64,000 nucleotides of DNA, from assembly GCA_045654565.1 (NCBI GenBank), contig JAZONP010000219.1:1-64000 (forward strand), given 5' to 3'. A program made the position numbers and the translations under genes. The notes under the pieces were generated by a model that was not told the DNA's origin, did not search any database, and saw only the letters and a program-made list of their open reading frames with translations. The stretch is from UBA1189 sp045654565. Its GTDB lineage: Bacteria > Bacteroidota > Bacteroidia > Bacteroidales > Bacteroidaceae. This document shows, piece by piece, positions 52,039 to 60,838 of this stretch (position 1 is the stretch's first letter; each line of letters begins with the position of its first letter).

Positions 52039-55000
52039 CATCCGGAGTGTACTTCACACCCAATAGGGCATCGTACTGTAAGAAAGGATACTTGGTACGC
52101 TTATTGAACAAGTGTTCGAACGAGGTCTTCACACGAGGCTCAAACATAATCGCCCAATTGTTATCGATATCATACGATACAGGAGCGGCCACCTGAGCAC
52201 CCCAGAAGAAATTGCTTGCACTCTCACTGTATGGTTCACCAAAGGGAACATAGCCCTCACGGAGGACCTTTTCAGACTCAGCCACCTTATAACCCAATGT
52301 AGGACCGATTGCCAAAGCCGCATTCCATCTACGGTCATTGGTATAACCCTGCATCAAGGTGGTGACATCAAACACATAGTCAAGGCCAAAGTTCATATAA
52401 TCTACACTATAGTTGTGTAGACTCGCGGCTCCATCATTTCCACTATACAGCTCACGCTGGTGGTAGTTGGCATAGTTTCCGGTCAAACGCACAGCAGAGT
52501 AAGGGCTGAACTTATACTCAGCAGCAATACCACCGGTATAGTCTGAGATAGGAGCATCAACATACTCCTTACCATTGTATATATAACCAAGACCACCCAA
52601 CAATGCGAATGAGAAGGCAGGTCTAAACTCACCAGGCTGATACTTATTGGAATGGAAAGCATATTCCGTAGCACCCAGCTCCATACCAGCAACCAATGAA
52701 TAGTAGCTGCTCTCTGTTGAGAGATTATAGGTGTAGCGTGGCTCAAGGTAGAAGACACGATAGCCATCGTAATTGTAACGAAGCTGAAGACCTCCTGATA
52801 GCGCATTGTAGTAGTTATCCAAGATGTCTGTTCTGTTACCTCTGAGCATTCTACCATATTCCCAACCCAGGATGAAATTGAGGCCGAACAGTCTATCATA
52901 ACGATTGGCTACGTAATCGAAGGGAGCAAGCATCAAATCCAGACGTCCGCTTGCGCTCACCTGACGGTAGTCGTTCAACGGGTCCTCAAATCCAGGTTTC
53001 CAGTCATGCGACATCAGATTGATCGAAGCTCTTGTAGCAAGACCGGGGTTGAACCAATAGCCTAAACCCGCCTCGATGCGCGGTCCCATATTGCCCAATG
53101 TCATAGCGCTCTGTGCGCCTACGCCCAAGTGAGTAAAGAGATGACCCGGCTGTGCCTTGAACAACGTATCGGTACCCACATAGTAACGATCCTGGAACGA
53201 ATAGCGCAATCCCAACTGTGCATTCAAGATTTTACTTGCACCTTGAGAATGAACCTGGTTAATGTAGTCCTTACCGAAGAAACGGGCACGGGGCTCAAAC
53301 AAGATATCCCAACGGGGAGCAATACGATACCCAACAGGAATACCCACTTGGAAGCCAAGGTCCTGGTCTATGGCCTTACCATTGTATTCCTCGATTCTTC
53401 CCTCGTCAGTAATAAACTTCTCGCCCACACGACGGCTAAGCACAGGACCAGCAGCCAAGGCCACATCCCATTTCTTGTTTATATCATATCCCTGCAACAA
53501 TGTTCCCAAATTGAATACATAATCGGCAGACACATCTACAAAGCCATATCTTCCTGTAACGCGGGCGGCATCTCTGAATGACAATCGAGAGTAGTCGGCC
53601 ATAAGGCGTATACCAGAGTAGGGGGTAATCTGCATATCTCCCGCCAAGCCACCACTATAGTCCATACTGAAGTCGCTTGCATGTTCCTTGGTGATGAACA
53701 AATAGTTAACACCACCCAACATCGACAATGAGATGTGAGGAGCGTGAGGAGAAGGTTGCTTCTTTCTACCCTTGAAACCATTCTCCGTTACCGAATACTC
53801 CAAACCCGCAGTCAACGAATAGAGATAGTCACGGTAGTGGTCTACATAGTCTTGATAGGGCGCAGCATAAGGTACGTTATAGTTGGCCAAAGTCACGCGC
53901 GGCTCCAGATAGAGCGATGTCTTCTCATCATACTTGTAACGGAGCTGCAAACCTGCAGAGAAGCCATCATAATGGGTTCTCAACAACTTAGCAGGATCGA
54001 TAGCTGTCTTAATCGTCTGACCATACTCCCAACCCAACACAGCATAAACGTCAAATAGGGGGTCATCATTTCCTTTAATATAATGATAGGGGCTGAACAG
54101 GAAGTCCAAACGTCCATTAGCCAAGACATTCTTCAGACGGACATCGGATTCCTTTTCGTCATCAGCATCCATGCTGCTCGTTGAAAGGTTACCTGTGGCA
54201 CGAATGGCAAGACCCGGTCTGAGCCAATAACCGACACCCAATCTGAGGTGAGGGCCTGCAGAGGCAAAGAAGGGAACTTCGTTCGGACGTCTGTAATATC
54301 CCAAGAAGGGTTCAAACTGTGCACCGATACCAAAGTCCATAAATGCTCTCCCTTTGTAACCGCTCTTTTGGCGTAACGAGTCTCTGAACTCTTGCGAATG
54401 GAACGTATAGGCCAATGACACATCAGTACCATACAGCACATCATATTTGCGGAAATTCTCGATACCCGAGAAGTCCACATTATCACTTGCTAATGCCACA
54501 TAAGGCTCAATGCTCAAAGAAACGGCAGGGCTGAGTAGCATGCGTGCTCCTGCACCCACGACAGCCATCGGACCTTTTTCGACCTTATCCAGACGCTTAC
54601 TATAGAAACCACCGACACCCAAGCTGGTCACAGCCTCTACCTTGCGGTAGGGATTATACCCACCAAAATAACGAGTCCAGTTGAATGAGTACAGCAACTC
54701 AGCCTGGTACTTGTTCATGCGGATCGAACGCGAAGCCTGCTGATAGATTCCTTCAAACACGAGCAAGCGTAACGAGTGCAACTTGTTGATCTCTTTCTCA
54801 ACAAAAAGTCCATAATTGAGCGCAGGAACAAAGCCTTGCGATGTGCGCTCGTGAATCTTGTCGACATGCCACACCATACCGATGCTCGTGTTGTCGTAGA
54901 ACTTCTTATTCAGATAGGGTTCACTATCACCATACCTAAACCTCGGTTGAAGAGACAAGGAATCAATTGCATTGAATCCTGGATTCTCTGCCTTAAACTG

Positions 55001-55132
55001 AGATCCTTCGACACTATTCTCCAATACAGCATCTTGCGCCACACCTTGCAAGGGTATAGCACACATACACACACACAGAATCAGCAATTTCAGCACGCCT
55101 CTATTTTGTCGTATATACGATTGGTTTGTCAT
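48782..55132 (-). CDS. 2116-residue outer-membrane protein of five tandem barrel-like modules
   Basis: Signal peptide to about residue 33 (ends GVAQ). After an N-terminal segment, five modules of 363-388 residues follow, each with an A half (GLQYA, LGLGVGRWFNSLLG, AALLLGWEAGGKIDALYY, FYIEPRY) and a B half (RRQPGEF, GGVSHRFLTN, GEYHFTPYSG, FDYMFDLSTLFAGYTP, ALAAGPVFS, EPRAQAFFNRDYA). QPGEF-type anchors fall near residues 459, 832, 1220, 1583 and 1946. The alternating aromatic amphipathic strands are typical of OmpA-like outer-membrane barrels, so the protein may hold up to ten small barrels. The last three modules are near-identical. Its start overlaps the previous stop as TAATG. Confidence 0.85.
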   Translation of the reverse strand: MTNQSYIRQNRGVLKLLILCVCMCAIPLQGVAQDAVLENSVEGSQFKAENPGFNAIDSLSLQPRFRYGDSEPYLNKKFYDNTSIGMVWHVDKIHERTSQGFVPALNYGLFVEKEINKLHSLRLLVFEGIYQQASRSIRMNKYQAELLYSFNWTRYFGGYNPYRKVEAVTSLGVGGFYSKRLDKVEKGPMAVVGAGARMLLSPAVSLSIEPYVALASDNVDFSGIENFRKYDVLYGTDVSLAYTFHSQEFRDSLRQKSGYKGRAFMDFGIGAQFEPFLGYYRRPNEVPFFASAGPHLRLGVGYWLRPGLAIRATGNLSTSSMDADDEKESDVRLKNVLANGRLDFLFSPYHYIKGNDDPLFDVYAVLGWEYGQTIKTAIDPAKLLRTHYDGFSAGLQLRYKYDEKTSLYLEPRVTLANYNVPYAAPYQDYVDHYRDYLYSLTAGLEYSVTENGFKGRKKQPSPHAPHISLSMLGGVNYLFITKEHASDFSMDYSGGLAGDMQITPYSGIRLMADYSRLSFRDAARVTGRYGFVDVSADYVFNLGTLLQGYDINKKWDVALAAGPVLSRRVGEKFITDEGRIEEYNGKAIDQDLGFQVGIPVGYRIAPRWDILFEPRARFFGKDYINQVHSQGASKILNAQLGLRYSFQDRYYVGTDTLFKAQPGHLFTHLGVGAQSAMTLGNMGPRIEAGLGYWFNPGLATRASINLMSHDWKPGFEDPLNDYRQVSASGRLDLMLAPFDYVANRYDRLFGLNFILGWEYGRMLRGNRTDILDNYYNALSGGLQLRYNYDGYRVFYLEPRYTYNLSTESSYYSLVAGMELGATEYAFHSNKYQPGEFRPAFSFALLGGLGYIYNGKEYVDAPISDYTGGIAAEYKFSPYSAVRLTGNYANYHQRELYSGNDGAASLHNYSVDYMNFGLDYVFDVTTLMQGYTNDRRWNAALAIGPTLGYKVAESEKVLREGYVPFGEPYSESASNFFWGAQVAAPVSYDIDNNWAIMFEPRVKTSFEHLFNKRTKYPFLQYDALLGVKYTPDEELYNRLSELNQSHRSRYDFVNYAIGLQYAAGTGIDFGQTGGVQLGLGLGRWFNSLLGIRLGAEIAASHLNAVELNGNDLLLKSARIGGRVDMMLNPLAFGSNYTPGRLGTALLLGWEAGGKIDALYYTSPYKHFYNSLSVAAQLRLRTDENHAFYIEPRYAIDDRLVSMTAGLEYAMSEYRFRSGRRQPGEFTPYYSIGLAGGVSHRFLTNMYAGMPQLGVNAGLSGEYHFTPYSGVRFTAGYAEVTTGTTKRTGHINTGFDYMFDLSTLFAGYTPERRLGVALAAGPVFSTRASESKEVAQLAESSVGAQVGIPVQYRLNENLGITLEPRAQAFFNRDYALVNGGRSAIVNLLMGVNYTPGEKLYEHMEKLNVSHNTRYDFINYAVGLQYATGMGVDFGHTGGMQLGLGVGRWVNSLLGVRLGAELAASHLNSVNLNGGELLLKSARFGGRVEMMLNPLAFSRSYTPGRFGTALLLGWEAGGKIDALYYTRPDKHFYNSLSVAAQLRLRTDENHTFYIEPRYALDDHLVSMTAGLEYAMSEHRFRSSRRQPGEFKPYYNIGVAGGVSHRFLTNVYAGLPQLGVSAGVSGEYHFTPYSGARFAVEYAEVTNGTAVRVGHINNGFDYMFDLSTLFAGYTPDRRLDVALAAGPVFSTRTSEGNVVVDHLAKSSIGMQVGIPVQYRFNENFGVSLEPRAQAFFNRDYAALNGGRSAIMNLQAGVKYTPGERFYQRMEMQDETYGTRRSFVNYSMGLQYAAGNGIAFGSTGGMQLGLGVGRWFNSLLGARVGAEIAASNLNSVNLQGGELLLKSARIGGRVDMMLNPLAFGSSYTPGRFGAALLLGWEAGGKIDALYYNVDRHFYSSMSVGAQLRLRTDEEHILYIEPRYTLDDHLVSVSAGMEFGMSEYRFRASRRQPGEFKPYYNVGVAAGLSHRFLTNMYAGLPQLGINTSLSGEYHFTPYSGARLSAGYAEVTNGTKSRVGHVDLGVDYMFDLSTLFAGYTPDRRLNVTLAAGPLFSMKASKVSHIAKASVGASVGIPVEYRLNENWGVSLEPRALAFFNRDYAALNGGRSAIMNLLMGVKYSF

Positions 55133-58017
55133 TATTTTCTCTTTCGCATTTCATTAAAGTAAAACATCTCAAACAGCTTCTGCGTCTTCTTAGAAGCTTT
55201 CACCTCCTCATCTGCATATCTTGCCACATTGATAACCGACAAGTAATCAGGGTCGCAAGCTATACATTTCTCTAAATTACGTATTACATCATTTTCATCT
55301 TCCGAGGTACGAGCAGCAATCGCTCTTTCGTACCAATAGTAGGGATGATCAACATTGGTCTCGACAATCCAATAAGGTTCCATCATACCGTCATATGTTC
55401 CCTGTTGCTTCCATGTAGCAATCTGTAAGGAGTCAATTCCGCTAAGTTCAAAATTTTCCCTATCAAAAGTCTTCTTATAAACTTCTGCCTTCATCATCTT
55501 CTCCCATGCGGCAAAAGCGGGTATGACAATCTTTACACGATTATGAATCAATTGCTGATCATTGTTTGCCACAGGCATCTTGCGAAGATCCAATTTAAAG
55601 CATTCCGCAAGATACTCAGCTGCATCATCATAGTTAGGAGAAGGACGCAACAATTCAATAATGGCCTTCAAATACCATGCAATGGAAGTCTCTGGCAACT
55701 CGTAAAATTGCTCCTCCAAGAGTTTTTTACGAGCTTCCTCATCATTTTCTCCATCTGCTTGAGCAATATTCATAATGACACTATTAATCAAAGAGACATC
55801 AGAGACCTCCGCTCTCGTACGCACTGCTCGTTCATCCTCACCGCGGTAGTATCCACGCTTACAATTGGCTAGTGCCAACATCTTACGATAAGTGGGATTA
55901 GTTTTACATTCAGGAGCCTCCTCAATCATATCTGTAAGATGCCCCAATTCCACCATATTTTTCCGATCCGATTGCATAAGAAGCATAATCATCTGCTCTG
56001 CAATAATTTCAGGATAATTGGTATACTTAATGATTCCAATACGATTGTTATCTGCATCGTGTTTATAAATAGGCTGACGCAAAGGCTCAACATAACGACG
56101 GACAATAGTATCCACTCCTGTATACGGAGAAATCTCGGGTTCACTAATCATCGTACGATTAATGAAAGGACGTAAAATGTTAAGGTCAAAGGTATCACGT
56201 TCAATATACGACGTCGCCAAAATATTGGCTGCCAAAGCCCAATACCCTTCATTATAAAGAGAATCCCCATCTTCAATATCATCCTTGGTTAAACGAGTAT
56301 TTACCAAAGCACGTTTAGCAATCTCCTCCAAACGGGCACGTATCTCAGGTTCCTTACGATCATCCCAATAACATTGAATAAGGTGATAATAGTGCGCACG
56401 ATTAAATTCGTCGTCACGGCCTGTATCGAACATTTGTATCAATTCATCTTGATTCAAGGTACGATCCTCCACCTTAGTGTAGGTATAACGCACCGTACGC
56501 AACTTCGGCAAGTATATAGGTTTAATAATAGTGGCATAACTTCCAAGGCGTGCCACAGCTTGTCCCTGACTAACACGGTTACCGGGATATTTAGCGATAA
56601 TTTCACGCACCTGCTGAGCTATCGTAATAAGACTATCACGCTCCAAGCTATCAGCGACCACATTCCATCCAAGAACCTCCGATTCACTGGGACGGATAAC
56701 ATCATGCATATGATAGGGAATAACAGACTTTAGTTCACGCATCACAAAGTCTGCACGACGACGAGCAAGGTCTTCATTCGACTGAGGATTACCCTCAGGT
56801 GAAGAATATCCAAACACCTGCATAAATCTCAGTTTTGAGGAACTCTGACGGAAAGCTTCCTGCAACTCACCTCGAGCCTCAGCAAGAATACGGGTATTGG
56901 TGGTATCCTTGGGGTTAAGGGTTGCCTTACCTACCTCAAAGTTAAGCTTCACCTCACCATTCGAGTCCATAGGACGTACCTCCATACGTTCCTCAAAATC
57001 CTCCAGATTTACATCCAAATCCTTCTCAAAACTAAAATCAAGAAATTTGATATAGTTTGTACGCTCACCTTCGTCAATACGAATAGTATCAAGCACATAA
57101 CGTTCATTATAGTCCTCAACAGCAATGATTGCACGAGCAGGATATGGATATGATTCATCCGGATTGTGTCCGGTGAGAGTATCAATATAGTGTTTTAGAC
57201 AAATGGAATCTTTCTTTACATCAATACGAGTATGAGTAGTGGCATTGACTATAAAACGTGCCAACTGATCATTAGCATACTTGTCGAAATCCATACGACG
57301 AACCTGAGTACAATCATACTCGTCGTAATCATATACCACGGGATCTGCCCATGCAAACACCTTATTTTCGCCTAAATCGGGACCATCAAGCCAATAAGGT
57401 TGAATAATAATACGCGAATTGGTTCTGCTACGACAAGGATGAGGGAGGCTATCTATTTTTAGGAAGAGTCTGCCATCTTCTTCAACAGTTCTCGTACCGA
57501 CAAAACCTCCTTTCTTTCTTTTTCCAAGAACCTCAAGCTCATCTATGGTCAATCCATCCTTAGTCATATCACCTGTCGGAGCCTGCTGTTTCTTTTTGAC
57601 CACATCAAAAATGAGAGAACTTACGTTCTTGGTTATTTTGCGCATTCCTTGTTTCGTATCATAACCTTCATTATGCACTAGCACCATGACATAACCATCA
57701 GTTTTAGTACTGATAGAAAAGGAAACTTCAGGATTCAAATTGGTCAGCTGCACTTTCTTGATACTCATGTAAAGAGAAGAAGGCACACCACCTGCCTTTA
57801 TCTTGTTTTCTCTAAAATCCTTTAAAGCTGCATCGGCCTCTGATTTATTATAAAAACTATAGACATAACAAGTAAAGGAACCTCCCCAAACAATGTCGTT
57901 AAGAGCCTCATCTGAGAGTTTTATCATGCCCTCCACCACACGCTCACCTTGAGCTTGCACAAGGGTGGGGAGTACACCAAAGAGACCTATAAGTAATATC
58001 CGTATAATCTTTTTCAT
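55132..58017 (-). CDS. OmpA-domain protein with helical (TPR-like) C-terminus
   Basis: 961 residues from MKKIIRILLIG; an ATG six codons upstream overlaps the previous stop. Signal peptide to about 22. An unrecognised N-terminal domain (EGMIKLSDEALNDIVWGGSF) is followed by beta-rich regions, then an OmpA-type peptidoglycan-binding domain at about 354-440 (VKLNFEVGKATLNP, QVFGYSSPEG, NEDLARRRADFV). The second half is helical with TPR-like pairs (YHLIQCYWDDRKEPEIRARL, AAEYLAECFKLDL). It probably anchors the surface assembly to peptidoglycan. The layout resembles OmpA-type accessory proteins of Bacteroidales fimbrial loci. The stop codon overlaps the next ATG (TAATG). Confidence 0.8.
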   Translation of the reverse strand: MKKIIRILLIGLFGVLPTLVQAQGERVVEGMIKLSDEALNDIVWGGSFTCYVYSFYNKSEADAALKDFRENKIKAGGVPSSLYMSIKKVQLTNLNPEVSFSISTKTDGYVMVLVHNEGYDTKQGMRKITKNVSSLIFDVVKKKQQAPTGDMTKDGLTIDELEVLGKRKKGGFVGTRTVEEDGRLFLKIDSLPHPCRSRTNSRIIIQPYWLDGPDLGENKVFAWADPVVYDYDEYDCTQVRRMDFDKYANDQLARFIVNATTHTRIDVKKDSICLKHYIDTLTGHNPDESYPYPARAIIAVEDYNERYVLDTIRIDEGERTNYIKFLDFSFEKDLDVNLEDFEERMEVRPMDSNGEVKLNFEVGKATLNPKDTTNTRILAEARGELQEAFRQSSSKLRFMQVFGYSSPEGNPQSNEDLARRRADFVMRELKSVIPYHMHDVIRPSESEVLGWNVVADSLERDSLITIAQQVREIIAKYPGNRVSQGQAVARLGSYATIIKPIYLPKLRTVRYTYTKVEDRTLNQDELIQMFDTGRDDEFNRAHYYHLIQCYWDDRKEPEIRARLEEIAKRALVNTRLTKDDIEDGDSLYNEGYWALAANILATSYIERDTFDLNILRPFINRTMISEPEISPYTGVDTIVRRYVEPLRQPIYKHDADNNRIGIIKYTNYPEIIAEQMIMLLMQSDRKNMVELGHLTDMIEEAPECKTNPTYRKMLALANCKRGYYRGEDERAVRTRAEVSDVSLINSVIMNIAQADGENDEEARKKLLEEQFYELPETSIAWYLKAIIELLRPSPNYDDAAEYLAECFKLDLRKMPVANNDQQLIHNRVKIVIPAFAAWEKMMKAEVYKKTFDRENFELSGIDSLQIATWKQQGTYDGMMEPYWIVETNVDHPYYWYERAIAARTSEDENDVIRNLEKCIACDPDYLSVINVARYADEEVKASKKTQKLFEMFYFNEMRKRK

Positions 58018-58034
58018 AATCGTGCGTCCTGTCA

Positions 58035-58589
58035 TTATCTAATCACATACACTATGGATACACCCAACTTAATGGGGACCAATGCATATCCGCGTGCATT
58101 GAAACGTTCACCATATCCAGAAATATCATCCCCCTGACGGAAGAACTTCTCTCTATATCCAACTACACCAAAACTGCCCGAGAGGTCAATATTCCATCGT
58201 TGAGTCAGTGTCCAGACATGGCCAAAGGAGAGACCAAGACCTACCGCATCGCCATGGTGATAGTCTTTCCAGTTGAGTTTATAACCCGTCATGTTGGCTA
58301 CAACACCCACGTATTGTCTGGTCAAAGGGCGTCCGTTAAACCAATATCTGAACTCTGGGGTTACACTGGTCATCTGCATCTTTACACCCCAAGGATTACG
58401 GTTGAACGCAACCTCAGCACCCAAGGTGCATTTCTCACCCACAACAAGGTCAACACCCACATTCGGAGTCATCAAGAGATCCTTCAACGCATCAGTTCTC
58501 ACAGCAACCATCTGAGCTGAAAGATCTTGCGTCGAAAGTGCCAACAATGCCACCACACAAGTTAGGAGTCTATAGATGCTTTTCTTCAT
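58035..58589 (-). CDS. DUF3575-type small outer-membrane barrel protein
   Basis: 184 residues with a signal peptide ending LSAQ. The mature protein begins MVAVRTDALKDLLMTPNVGVDLVVG, recognisable as DUF3575 (key words VRTDALKDLL, TPNVGVD), and continues with short amphipathic strands (TPEFRYWFNG, GVVANMTGYKLNWKD, GLGLSFGHVWTLTQRWNIDL, GYALVPIKLGVSIVYVIR). DUF3575 proteins are predicted 8-strand outer-membrane barrels encoded in Bacteroidales fimbrillin loci. It lies 17 nt from both neighbours and is co-transcribed. A larger DUF3575-like barrel is the first gene of this operon. Confidence 0.85.
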   Translation of the reverse strand: MKKSIYRLLTCVVALLALSTQDLSAQMVAVRTDALKDLLMTPNVGVDLVVGEKCTLGAEVAFNRNPWGVKMQMTSVTPEFRYWFNGRPLTRQYVGVVANMTGYKLNWKDYHHGDAVGLGLSFGHVWTLTQRWNIDLSGSFGVVGYREKFFRQGDDISGYGERFNARGYALVPIKLGVSIVYVIR

Positions 58590-58606
58590 TATGCTATTGT
58601 ATACTT

Positions 58607-59572
58607 TTATTTAACTTCAAATTCAATGTTATCCTGGCCAATCACATTGATCTCGGCCATATAGTTACATCCCGCCTTAAAGCCTCCATCCAATGTCAAC
58701 ACGACAGGAGCCGATTCATCCAATTGGATGGTATAGCTGTTTGCCTCAGGGAGGAAGCAACGAGCAGTCTTCTCCTCACCCAACGAAACGATGAAATCTG
58801 TTGTCTCAGCCGTAAAGTTAACTCTCATCTTAGTCTCGTCATCGGCAGCCACAACAAAGAGTCCACGATAAGGTAGATTCTTCACACATACACGGTTCGC
58901 CTCCGCACTTCCAGCCTGAAGCGAGAACTGCAATGTCACAAGTTGATGCTCCATCGTAAATGTAGGATATACTCCCCAATAACCAGTCTCTGCACTATAT
59001 GGCACCAATGAAGAGCCCTCCAACTTGGACTTTTGCTTCTCAGTAGGAGTAGCAACACTACACATCAAGTCCTGCGTACCGTCGATTTCAATCTCGTAGG
59101 CTACAGAGTCAGCACCACGCAGCATTTTTTTACCCTCCTTTACTGCATCACCCACATAATAGGCAAAGAACTTATAGCTGTAGAGCGAATTTGCGCTGTT
59201 GTAATGAGGCATCTCGTCATCTTCCCATTGGAGGATTGATGACATGTCATTACCCAAGCGCGCCTTCTTTCCGCCCGCACTATCACCCATCAAGCAGTCA
59301 GTCTTAGAGCGATAATCCGTAGCCTCAGGAGCGCCCTCCACGCCTGTGGGAGTATAGAAAGCATAGACATAGAAAGCAGAATCCAACTCCTCATCTACCA
59401 TATCCTGAGCATCATCCATAGCGACCAGTACGGGAATACGCAAACCGGCATTGTCAAATACAGCTTGGTGCATATACCCAAAGAAATCCTTCTCCGGATA
59501 GTCGATGTTACAACCGACAAATAGGGTTGCAAGCAAGCTCGTACAGATAATATGTAAGTATGTTCTTTTCAT
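58607..59572 (-). CDS. Fimbrillin-like lipoprotein
   Basis: 321 residues with lipobox LFVGC (Cys21). The mature protein has the two-domain beta-sandwich layout of Bacteroidales fimbrillins (Mfa/FimA-like): an N-terminal domain with YVYAFYTPTG and YSYKFFAYYVGD, and the diagnostic FTMEHQLVTLQFSLQAG that corresponds to the H-x-L-x-x-L strand opening the second domain, ending GCNYMAEINVIG. In fimbrillins, removal of the N-terminal strand by an arginine protease allows donor-strand polymerisation; no obvious Arg cleavage site could be confirmed here, so it may be a tip or anchor subunit. It follows the DUF5119-like gene by 35 nt. Confidence 0.8.
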   Translation of the reverse strand: MKRTYLHIICTSLLATLFVGCNIDYPEKDFFGYMHQAVFDNAGLRIPVLVAMDDAQDMVDEELDSAFYVYAFYTPTGVEGAPEATDYRSKTDCLMGDSAGGKKARLGNDMSSILQWEDDEMPHYNSANSLYSYKFFAYYVGDAVKEGKKMLRGADSVAYEIEIDGTQDLMCSVATPTEKQKSKLEGSSLVPYSAETGYWGVYPTFTMEHQLVTLQFSLQAGSAEANRVCVKNLPYRGLFVVAADDETKMRVNFTAETTDFIVSLGEEKTARCFLPEANSYTIQLDESAPVVLTLDGGFKAGCNYMAEINVIGQDNIEFEVK

Positions 59573-59607
59573 GCAGTATGTTTCTACCTAAAATCTAATC
59601 CTTTTTA

Positions 59608-60837
59608 TTAATATATCTCCCAAGAATCCTTCAATCCATCGATGTTTGTCTGCAACACAGCTCCGTCATGCATAAACATCAAGGTATCAGGGATACACAA
59701 TGTGTTCGAGTAGGGCATATTGGGGTTCTCACCGGAATTCTTTATAAAGTATGACCCTCCCTTCTCTTCATCAATCTCCACTACTAAAGGAGCTTCAGTA
59801 AGGGTATTGTACAGATTGATTCGGGCATAGGAGGTCAACTCTTCCTTGTCGCCATTTCCATTGTCGCTGCTTGCATACACACACAACTGCAATATACCTG
59901 CGCCAAAGCCAGCCTTAGGATCCTTGTTGGGGATCAAGCCCGTAACAGAAATCGTAGTCTGATAGTTACACAACACGAAAGCCTTATCTACCCAAGTTCC
60001 TCCCTCGTTAATCTTGAGGATAGTGTCTTGCTTAACATAGTTCTCATCAGCCTCAAACTGGAACAACATTCTGTAGACTGTATCAATATCAAGCTTACCC
60101 GAACGCAACATCATCTTGTGAGGAATTCCCGACACCTCAGCAACGATACTGTCAATGGTTACCTGACCTTCTGCATATAGGGGCAGAGAGAAGGTGATAT
60201 CCTGTGTCGCTCTTTGGGGTTCGAGAAGCACCTTTGCACTCTCGCCTACGCGAACACCAAAGGTGTACTCCTGTGTTGAGTCAACCTCAACCTTAGTGGG
60301 ATTGGGATAGATAGCATAATATATAGGCTTGAAATCCGATGAGATATACTTCAAACCGGGATTGAGGTCATCTCTCCAGCCCTCTCTGTCGCACTCACAA
60401 CCTACATAGGCAACCTCCAAATCATTCATATCCATGGCATTCAAGAGGTCAGTATCTTCAGCCTCATTCAAACCATTGAAGTTGTATACGGCAGGATCAT
60501 GGTTAAAAGCGAACATGCGATATTCACCCTCGCGCACTTGAAGACGATTATCTTCCTCATCGTACATCTTACCGAAAATATAACGGCCTCCCTCAGACGT
60601 TTCGGCATCCGTAACATACCCAATGTAATGGTTGTTGACCACTCTATTCACGAGGGCGAGCATAGAATCGGGACGCTCATCACCCATATTATCGGGCCAC
60701 TGGTAAGAGACCACGACCTCACCTAAGTGGGTGTGCTTGTCATCGGAACAAACATCCACTTGCACACATGAGATAAACGCAGTCAAGCACAGCATCATCA
60801 GTGCTGTGCGATATATCTTGTCACCTATGCGAACCAT
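59608..60837 (-). CDS. DUF5119-like lipoprotein
   Basis: 409 residues from the ATG MVRIGDKIYR, which yields a compact lipoprotein signal with lipobox AFISC. Upstream in-frame ATGs at 60852 and 60849 overlap the previous gene. The mature N-terminus GEVVVSYQWPDNMGDERPDS, then EYRMFAFNHDP, fits DUF5119 lipoproteins that accompany DUF3575 and fimbrillin genes in Bacteroidales. The middle has FTFGVRVG-like strands and the end is beta-rich. It is a likely shaft, tip or anchor subunit of the same surface structure. The A-to-B junction is TGATATG, so translation is coupled. The DUF number is from memory. Confidence 0.75.
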   Translation of the reverse strand: MVRIGDKIYRTALMMLCLTAFISCVQVDVCSDDKHTHLGEVVVSYQWPDNMGDERPDSMLALVNRVVNNHYIGYVTDAETSEGGRYIFGKMYDEEDNRLQVREGEYRMFAFNHDPAVYNFNGLNEAEDTDLLNAMDMNDLEVAYVGCECDREGWRDDLNPGLKYISSDFKPIYYAIYPNPTKVEVDSTQEYTFGVRVGESAKVLLEPQRATQDITFSLPLYAEGQVTIDSIVAEVSGIPHKMMLRSGKLDIDTVYRMLFQFEADENYVKQDTILKINEGGTWVDKAFVLCNYQTTISVTGLIPNKDPKAGFGAGILQLCVYASSDNGNGDKEELTSYARINLYNTLTEAPLVVEIDEEKGGSYFIKNSGENPNMPYSNTLCIPDTLMFMHDGAVLQTNIDGLKDSWEIY

Positions 60838-60838
60838 A

